Of a DNA stretch of 64,000 nucleotides, positions 57,882-64,000 are shown piece by piece. The stretch spans positions 4,030,001-4,094,000 of the forward strand of contig CP128857.1 in the NCBI GenBank assembly GCA_030388725.1. The letters run 5' to 3'. Position 1 is the stretch's first letter. Each line of letters begins with the position of its first letter. The stretch comes from Prodigiosinella aquatilis. Its GTDB lineage: Bacteria; Pseudomonadota; Gammaproteobacteria; Enterobacterales; Enterobacteriaceae. The notes beneath the pieces were generated by a model that was not told the DNA's origin, searched no databases, and worked only from the letters and a program-made list of their open reading frames with translations. The position numbers and the translations under genes were made by a program.

Positions 57882-58923
57882 TGAACACCCGCATCAATTC
57901 GCTTAAAATTTTCTCTGACGCATAATTATCCAGAATAAAGTCACGAGTTTTATACTTATAAATATCTCGATATTCTTCATAGTTATCTATAAGACACGAT
58001 AGTATATCAAACCATTCATCATTTGATGTTGCAGGATAAGCGCCATTGACATTGCCCAGAAGAATATTCTTATTCATTCCAACAGGACTTCCGACTACCA
58101 TACTCCCACAAGATAAATGCTGTAACAATTTGAAACTACACTTTCCTTTCGTCCATTCGTCCTCATCAAGGGGCATTAATCCGATATCAATTGATTGGAA
58201 ATTTTTTATTTCATCAATCTCAGACCACTCTACGTACTCAACAGACTCATTATTATTAATAAAATCAAATTTCTTATCACATACAATCTTAATTTTCACA
58301 AATGAATATTTAGATAGTATATTTTCCAACACAGAGCTAATTAATTTGACATATTTCAGGTTTCCATGGGTACCAATCCAACCTAAAGTAATAATATCAG
58401 ATTTATATTCTACAGCTCTTGGTTTGTATTTATCAACATTCACAGATGTAGGTATAACATATACATTACTATTATATTGCCTAAACCACTCGGCAAGATA
58501 ATCATTCCCACAAATTATAGCATACGATCGTTGGGCTATTTTTTTTGCAGCAAAAGAGCCAAAAGGTGGATTTTTCCATATTGCATCATCGACATCCAAT
58601 ATAACCTTTTCTCCCAAAAACCCTTCCAGGGTGTAATACCCAGTGAGTAGTTCCCTATTTAGCCATACATAGTCGTATTTTTTTCTTCTGAAAATAATCG
58701 GAATACGTTGTAAAATTTTAATTATCTGCCATACAAAATATATTGGAAGATAGAATCTAGGATTATACTTTCCTAAAAAAGGAACAGATTTATTTTTATC
58801 TATAGGTGGACATGACTCAGTAACATAGAATCCTTTCTTATTAAGCCCGTCAATATGCTGCCTTATTCTAAATCTACTCGACGGTGTATTTTTTCCTGAA
58901 GTAATAGCTAATATTTTCTTCAT
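57874..58923 (-). CDS. Glycosyltransferase (GT-B type)
   Basis: A 349-residue protein. ILDVDDAIWKNPPFG in the middle and LGWIGTHGNLKYVKLISSVL, then IGLMPLDEDEWTKGKCSFKL are typical of a family-1/4-like group of surface-sugar transferases. No signal peptide or membrane segment is evident. The sugar specificity cannot be read from the sequence. Confidence 0.85.
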   Translation of the reverse strand: MKKILAITSGKNTPSSRFRIRQHIDGLNKKGFYVTESCPPIDKNKSVPFLGKYNPRFYLPIYFVWQIIKILQRIPIIFRRKKYDYVWLNRELLTGYYTLEGFLGEKVILDVDDAIWKNPPFGSFAAKKIAQRSYAIICGNDYLAEWFRQYNSNVYVIPTSVNVDKYKPRAVEYKSDIITLGWIGTHGNLKYVKLISSVLENILSKYSFVKIKIVCDKKFDFINNNESVEYVEWSEIDEIKNFQSIDIGLMPLDEDEWTKGKCSFKLLQHLSCGSMVVGSPVGMNKNILLGNVNGAYPATSNDEWFDILSCLIDNYEEYRDIYKYKTRDFILDNYASEKILSELMRVFND

Positions 58924-58926
58924 ATT

Positions 58927-60147
58927 TCAGTGTCTAAACCTTAAACTTATCAAAAATAGAATAGTAACATTGACAAAATGATATAAGGCTACCAAAACAC
59001 ATAATCCCTCTACTCCCCATTTATGTGTAACGACATACTTAAGAGGTAAAAATATTGTGAAAGTTATACAAGATACAACAACCGGGATAGAATGTTTATT
59101 CACACAGTAAAAAACATTCGATATAACTTGCCCTAATAGCCCGGACACAAAGAAGAAAAATAGGATTGTAATTATATCGTTACCATCAGACAGAATTTTA
59201 AATATTTTTATTCTTGAAATGTAATCGATCATCGGTGTAAAAAAGACTAAAAAACCACAGAGCAATGCAAAATAAATCTGTTTTTTTAATCCATGGAAAT
59301 AAATCTCATTGAATATTTTTTTATTGTTATTATTGATAGTAAGTTCTTTAATTAGAGGCGACACATACACTTTAAACCATACACCAAGAGCCGCAGTATA
59401 TATTTGAGAAACCAGATGATATACAGCAATTCCTGTATTATTACTAATAATAAAAAACCTATCTATGACAGGTTCTGATTTATAGTATGCACTACCACCA
59501 ATAATCACTCTGACACTTTTAACGAAATATAAAAAATTTTTAAAAGAAAACTTACTCGCTGACAAATCATGTCTAATGAGAACTAGGTAAATTGCTATTT
59601 GAATTAGACTTCTGATACAAAAAATGAAATAAAATAACATCTCATTAGACTTCATAGTATAAAAAATACAAATAACAATAAGAAATGAAAAAAAGTTCAA
59701 CACTTCATAAGACAAAACGCCTTTAGTTCTGGAATGACAATATGCGTAAGATTGAAAGACTATACCGATAGCCAGTGATAGGAAGTAAATAAAAAATGCA
59801 AAAGAAAAAAACAGCACTGCCCACTCATTAATATTTAAAACATAGCACCCAACGATATAAATAAACAAGAAAACTAATATACCCAGGATAGAAAAAAAAA
59901 TAAGAAATGATGTTGCTGCATTTTTTATATCTAACTTATTATCCTTTATCGAAGAAAACTCAGAAATCAAGTAGCTGCTTATTCCACTTGTAGACATAGA
60001 TATCACAACACCACATACAGTTACTCCCATATAAAATAAGTTAATCAATTGGCTAGAAAAAAGATTAGCGAAATAAAATTGTAAAAAAAGAGATGCGAGT
60101 AAACTACTTATACTTAAGATGAGGAATGGAATTTTATTTAATATCAC
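58927..60147 (-). CDS. Wzx-type polysaccharide flippase
   Basis: A 406-residue inner-membrane protein with about 12 hydrophobic segments (for example PFLILSISSLLASLFLQFYF at the start). The pattern fits MATE-like/MVF superfamily O-unit flippases (wzx), which have low sequence conservation. No Wzy polymerase is seen in the window. It overlaps the preceding gene by 14 bp. Confidence 0.8.
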   Translation of the reverse strand: MILNKIPFLILSISSLLASLFLQFYFANLFSSQLINLFYMGVTVCGVVISMSTSGISSYLISEFSSIKDNKLDIKNAATSFLIFFSILGILVFLFIYIVGCYVLNINEWAVLFFSFAFFIYFLSLAIGIVFQSYAYCHSRTKGVLSYEVLNFFSFLIVICIFYTMKSNEMLFYFIFCIRSLIQIAIYLVLIRHDLSASKFSFKNFLYFVKSVRVIIGGSAYYKSEPVIDRFFIISNNTGIAVYHLVSQIYTAALGVWFKVYVSPLIKELTINNNNKKIFNEIYFHGLKKQIYFALLCGFLVFFTPMIDYISRIKIFKILSDGNDIITILFFFFVSGLLGQVISNVFYCVNKHSIPVVVSCITFTIFLPLKYVVTHKWGVEGLCVLVALYHFVNVTILFLISLRFRH

Positions 60148-61012
60148 CTAGTTTCCCCCTTACAGCATCGAGCAAACCTTTAAGCATATATTTAATTTTT
60201 CTTATTTTATCTTTTTCATAGAAAATAACAGAAACAAACTCATGCATTACCCTTAATACATTTAAATTAAAATAGCCTTTAGTCTCTTTAAAATATTTAA
60301 AAGACAAATAAAAACCATTTCTCACTATGTAATATTTTCTTATGTAATTATGATGATTAGGTTTAACTGTAATGCCAAATAACTTATGAACCTCTCTTTC
60401 CCCAATGGCATGGTTAAGACATTCATCATAATTAACCTTTATAATAAACCCAAATACTAATGCCTTTAGAGCAAATGCTGTATCAACATGATCTATTATT
60501 AATGACTCATCAAATGGACCTACCAGCTCCCATGCACGACGAGAAATACACATCCCAGAGGAGATACAGAAGTTCGTAGTGCCATCTGTAGATATTTTAT
60601 AAAAATAGGGAGTCAATAAAACAAAACTGCCATAGACCTTAGCATTTCTATCATAAAAATTAGGGCAGGATATCTCTGATTTTTTCTCTTTACAGAATGA
60701 ATACATTCCCAGGAAAAAGTCAGAAATTAGAGAGGAATCCTGATCCATAGTGAAGAAATAATCTACATTGCCATCTTCAAATAACTTTTCCGCCCCACGA
60801 TTAAAGCCTCCAGCAATACCGCCTTTGTTTCCATTATATATATAATAATTATTTCCGTTCGCTAACAACTCATTAAAATAAAAAACATTATCCACATCTG
60901 GTGTATTATCAACAATACATATTTTAAATTGATTGTTGCCTACAATATTCTTCATATTATTGATTTGTTCTAGTGTAGGCTTATACCATACAACAACAAT
61001 TCCTATCTTCAT
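60134..61012 (-). CDS. Glycosyltransferase family 2, rhamnosyltransferase-like
   Basis: A 292-residue GT-A enzyme. IGIVVVWYKPTLEQINNM at the start, NGNKGGIAGGFNRGAEKL, then the acceptor loop FTMDQDSSL (the DxD-type metal site) and SGMCISRRAWELVGPFDESL are the pattern of rhamnosyl-type GT2 proteins. First intact gene of the operon after the JUMPstart. Confidence 0.9.
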   Translation of the reverse strand: MKIGIVVVWYKPTLEQINNMKNIVGNNQFKICIVDNTPDVDNVFYFNELLANGNNYYIYNGNKGGIAGGFNRGAEKLFEDGNVDYFFTMDQDSSLISDFFLGMYSFCKEKKSEISCPNFYDRNAKVYGSFVLLTPYFYKISTDGTTNFCISSGMCISRRAWELVGPFDESLIIDHVDTAFALKALVFGFIIKVNYDECLNHAIGEREVHKLFGITVKPNHHNYIRKYYIVRNGFYLSFKYFKETKGYFNLNVLRVMHEFVSVIFYEKDKIRKIKYMLKGLLDAVRGKLGDIK

Positions 61013-61338
61013 TATTTTATTTTCTCAGTCGCATATAAAAAATAAAAAACAATAACATTCCATAAAAAATATAATATTAGTAAGCATTTTATCATTGAAT
61101 ACATTGAGACATAATACAGCATTAGCATAACCAAATAGAGTGCTCATTACGTCACTAATCACTATACTTCGTGTTTACTTCACCTGTTTTTCATCAAAAA
61201 TAGCACCATCAGATAGCACACATCATCAGTGCTACTGCTATCAACGATTGCAATCCAACACGTGGAAGGACTGGGAGATCGAAGCGATCCTCAAGGATAC
61301 CGATTATCAGCAATCCGCTGGCGCATAGCATGTAGATG

Positions 61339-61540
61339 TCAAAGGAGAGGGATCAGTTGGCATGAAAACGAAAATCCCCCATAGCGATAGGTAGAGATCG
61401 AGATTCCTTCCTCCCGGGGGACATGTCCTTGAGGCTTTTCCCGACTATTCGGTTTGTCAACTAACCCTATTTTCTTTGCAACTTTACGCACGACAAAAAG
61501 CATCACAAACACGCAGGCAAACACTCAAAAAATAGCGATT
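61339..61540 (-). pseudogene. Remnant of wecA-like GlcNAc-1-phosphate transferase
   Basis: The minus strand encodes RKVAKKIGLVDKPNSREKPQ, then GHVP and a degraded GGIS-like stretch, matching residues about 24-70 of E. coli WecA. Nothing of the later membrane helices remains. It sits where the first gene of an RfaH-controlled antigen locus would lie. The start is uncertain. Confidence 0.6.
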
Positions 61541-61576
61541 ATCACTATCACGACCTACCTTTGTAGGTAGCCCAGC

Positions 61577-61605
61577 CACGCTACCGCCCTTGGCTTTCAG
61601 CTACC
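61577..61605 (-). promoter_or_regulatory. JUMPstart element with ops site
   Basis: On the minus strand GGTAGCTGAAAGCCAAGGGC runs into GGTAGCGTG, matching the JUMPstart consensus. It contains the ops octamer GGCGGTAG (61581-61588), where RfaH is loaded on paused RNA polymerase. It points leftward at the glycosyltransferase genes, about 560 bp upstream of the first intact one. Confidence 0.88.
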
Positions 61606-62257
61606 AATTCACTGTCCATTACGAAATGGTCCATTCCTGTAAAAATAATTTAATATCATCATGTTATTTAATTTAATGATGAAAAACAATGCCAGATATC
61701 AGTCAGTACCAAGAAAAATAACACCCTCTAAGCAAAAATAAATGCGTAAAAATGACCCATATGAAGAGAAACATTAAAAAGAATCTGAAAAATAACCTAT
61801 CTCTTGCAATGTCACTCACTACGGGCATTGATGTATTGCGATACTCCCTGTATATGGAACCGTTTCTGTCAGACTAGCGGCTATTGTATTAACGATATCA
61901 TTCATTAATCAATAAACATCTACATTTAAAAGGTGCTTATACATCGTATAGGTTACTTATGAATGAGAAAAAACCACAACGCAAACCACCGAAATAACGG
62001 ATCAAAAAATAAACCACTATCTCATTTAATAAAAACTGACGATAAATGAACACTGAATTGAATGAAACTTTAATTTAAAAATGGCTCGTAAAGCATCTCT
62101 CCATGATTCCGTGCATTACCGATAATTAAACCTTAAACAGATAAAAAATAATTTAATATCAACATATTATCATTATCTTATGTTTTAGTATTATCCATAT
62201 TCACAATACTAATATTTTGCAATTCATGAAGATGGCCGCAACCAATAAATAACCATG
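61606..62257. other. AT-rich intergenic region
   Basis: No coding sequence or RNA recognised. It must contain the promoter of the polysaccharide operon. Confidence 0.5.
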
Positions 62258-62443
62258 CTAAAAAATATTAATAGCGCTATATGTCCATGCAAAATAGCAT
62301 AAAGGTTCAGGGTTACTCGCCACGGACCTGGTTACTGTATACAGCGGATAACCCTGTTCAGTAGCGATGCGGTAATCTGCTACAGAATCCTTACGCTGAT
62401 AGGTGCTGAACCACTCAACGCCTGAGACTTTGCCAACTATCAT
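62258..62443 (-). CDS. Small hypothetical protein after yjbH
   Basis: A 61-residue frame whose ATG overlaps the yjbH stop (ATGA). It has no signal or membrane segment and I recognise no family. VEWFSTYQRKDSVADYRIAT and GYPLYTVTRS look like ordinary protein, and coupling to yjbH suggests it may be translated; it may also be the broken 5' part of another gene. Confidence 0.4.
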   Translation of the reverse strand: MIVGKVSGVEWFSTYQRKDSVADYRIATEQGYPLYTVTRSVASNPEPLCYFAWTYSAINIF

Positions 62444-64000
62444 TGAGTGCTGGTGATACCGTACAACGTGCTTTGACGCTCCAGCATCTGCCCACCGTCA
62501 CGCGTTAGAGGCGTCCAGCCCACCATACCACGACTGGTAGTTGGATTCAGGAAGAACAGATCAAACGGAATAGAAACATAGATACCTTTGGTGAAGCTGC
62601 CTTCACCGTATTCTGCTGCACTAACATTTGTTTTCGTCACATAGGCCCCTACGACAATACCACTATCAAATCGTCGCGACAGATCCAGCGTAACACCTTT
62701 ATCACCGGCCAGGTAACGTCCGAAGCTGATCTTCGCCAACCCGCCTTTCAGGAATGGCAACTCCCAATAAGTCGTCAAGTGCCCAGTTACAACATCATAA
62801 TCAGCCAGTCTCAGAGTATCATTCCAGTCACGCTGCTTGACATAGTTTATATCCAGCCCAACTGCCCAGCTCCGTCCATATGGGCGATACAATACTTCAC
62901 CACCAACGCCGGCATACATCATCTCCAGATAGCCACCATATATCTGGCTATACCACCCCTGAGCCAACTGGTCACGGCGGTTCAACTGTAGATTGGTCAA
63001 CAACACATCTGATGAAGTGACATATTCACGTATCCAGGTGCGTACACGAGGTAGTGAGGTACCATCACTCGGAGGCGTCTCATAGTTGAACTTATCGTAA
63101 TTATTGATGATGTTAACCAACACCGAGCCATCAACACTCCAGTTGTCGTTAAGATAGACATGCCCGGAAGCATTGGCCGCTAACTGATACATATAAAAGG
63201 ATTCTGGTCCGCCCAGAGACTGCGTGAGCGACGGGTCGATAGAGAAGCTGAACCGTTTGGGAACCGTATTCAGCACTTGCTGCCCCTGAATCCCATACGT
63301 CGGCTCACGGTATAATGCTTCCGGCTCGGGTTGCCCCAGCGGGGTCGAGGCCGTCTGCTGCTGGCGCAGCGCATTAGCATCAACATATACACTACCAATT
63401 GGCAGTTCTTGATTCTTCGTCACAATATGGTATTCGCTAACGCTGGCCGGCACATGGTTTGCCAGCACTATCGCCGCCCGCTGTGACGCCTCATCCATAT
63501 TCCGGTATTTGTCCTGACTGGCCACCAGCGTTACCTGTCTGCTATCTGCATAAATATCCGCCTGCCCATAGCCCGCTTTATCATGCAGCTCTGTCGCTAC
63601 CTGATTCCAGTTTGTACCACCTTGTTTATCCTGTACCGGTGCGTAAACGGGCATCTCATTGTGCAAATAATGAGGCCGGAGCTTATTGAAATTAGTACGC
63701 AACGTGATGCCCCACATCAACGTATTACCACGCTCCCAGGAAAGCGACGTATCCAGCGCATCCCCAAGTCGATACACCAGACCAACATTAATCGGAGAAT
63801 CCTGATGAATACGCCCAGCAAACTCGTTACTGTAGTCATTACTATCGTATTCCAGCTTCAGACGTAACGGATCCCATGGCGTTTGATACTCAATGCCACC
63901 AAATACCGCAGCGGGGCCGTGGAAAAAGTTCTTCACCTCAAACTGACCGCCCTGTCCGCTGAAACTATCGTCCCGAGAACAAAAACTGTTGGACACTGAA
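62440..64000 (-). CDS. yjbH: YjbH-type exopolysaccharide export outer-membrane protein (partial)
   Basis: C-terminal 520 or so residues of a YjbH family protein; the frame is still open at the window edge, so the N-terminus lies outside. The ATG at 63996 is internal. EYQTPWDPLRLKLEYDSNDY, GVGGEVLYRPYGRSWAVGLD and GMVGWTPLTRDGGQML are family motifs; alternating strands fit an outer-membrane barrel. In E. coli yjbEFGH makes and exports an EPS under Rcs control. Confidence 0.9.
   Translation of the reverse strand, partial: SVSNSFCSRDDSFSGQGGQFEVKNFFHGPAAVFGGIEYQTPWDPLRLKLEYDSNDYSNEFAGRIHQDSPINVGLVYRLGDALDTSLSWERGNTLMWGITLRTNFNKLRPHYLHNEMPVYAPVQDKQGGTNWNQVATELHDKAGYGQADIYADSRQVTLVASQDKYRNMDEASQRAAIVLANHVPASVSEYHIVTKNQELPIGSVYVDANALRQQQTASTPLGQPEPEALYREPTYGIQGQQVLNTVPKRFSFSIDPSLTQSLGGPESFYMYQLAANASGHVYLNDNWSVDGSVLVNIINNYDKFNYETPPSDGTSLPRVRTWIREYVTSSDVLLTNLQLNRRDQLAQGWYSQIYGGYLEMMYAGVGGEVLYRPYGRSWAVGLDINYVKQRDWNDTLRLADYDVVTGHLTTYWELPFLKGGLAKISFGRYLAGDKGVTLDLSRRFDSGIVVGAYVTKTNVSAAEYGEGSFTKGIYVSIPFDLFFLNPTTSRGMVGWTPLTRDGGQMLERQSTLYGITSTQ

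Noticed and set aside
61140..61328. Plus-strand frame with a GT2-like stretch (TWKDWEIE)
   Set aside because: Too short and without a DxD or donor motif; it might be a scrap of a glycosyltransferase but is not supportable.
1..64000. tRNA or rRNA genes as island attachment sites
   Set aside because: No tRNA cloverleaf or rRNA segment was recognised at any island boundary.

Overview
The window is enterobacterial chromosome. The conserved backbone (dusA end, pspG, qor, dnaB, alr, tyrB, yjbQ, uvrA, ssb) carries proteins close to their E. coli versions. The ERIC repeat, the periplasmic PheC, the Csy3/Csy4 remnants and YjbH suggest a plant-associated member of the Pectobacteriaceae (Dickeya/Pectobacterium/Brenneria/Lonsdalea-like); genus cannot be fixed from sequence alone.

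Layout. 1-9008 is core: dusA tail, pspG, qor, dnaB, alr, a BhsA/YhcN-like periplasmic protein, pheC, an Lrp-type regulator, a YitT membrane protein and tyrB. 9009-34943 is an accessory region between tyrB and a chemoreceptor gene. It is packed with insertion sequences and remnants (IS4-like, IS3-like, IS256, IS66, IS21, three group II intron pieces) and holds an XRE/MmyB regulator with a DHA2 exporter, a complete-looking RiPP gene cluster (20128-26666), and the wreck of a type I-F CRISPR-Cas operon (csy3 5'-truncated, csy4 split by an IS256 element with an 8-bp target duplication). 34944-43758 returns to backbone: chemoreceptor, diguanylate cyclase, yjbQ, uvrA (two homopolymer frameshifts), ssb. 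43759-48769 is a small island: group II intron piece, lone OLD-family nuclease, hicAB, P2-like portal remnant. 48770-56646 has a molybdate-type ABC operon and a GntR / amino-acid ABC transporter / class IV aminotransferase-like operon. 56754-64000 holds a polysaccharide operon read leftward from a JUMPstart/ops element, and the end of yjbH.

Central finding. At 20128-26666 a 50-residue peptide gene with a single Cys in a putative 16-residue core is followed by YcaO, TfuA, an HExxH protein, a MoaD/ThiS-like carrier ending in GG, an E1-like enzyme fused to a rhodanese domain, an MFS exporter and a JmjC/cupin oxygenase. The genes abut or overlap. YcaO plus TfuA is the known pairing for peptide backbone thioamidation. 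The E1/rhodanese/carrier trio gives the cluster its own sulfur relay, and the oxygenase suggests hydroxylation. I do not know of a described natural product with this gene set. An intact IS21 element (target duplication CTCTAA) sits 19 bp upstream of the precursor start and separates the operon from its native upstream region. Two near-identical IS3-type elements in the same orientation bracket the whole 14.3-kb segment.

Sequence quality. Three conserved genes or domains are broken by single-base length changes in homopolymers (uvrA twice in C runs, an ABC ATPase once in an A run), so draft-assembly errors are likely at these sites.
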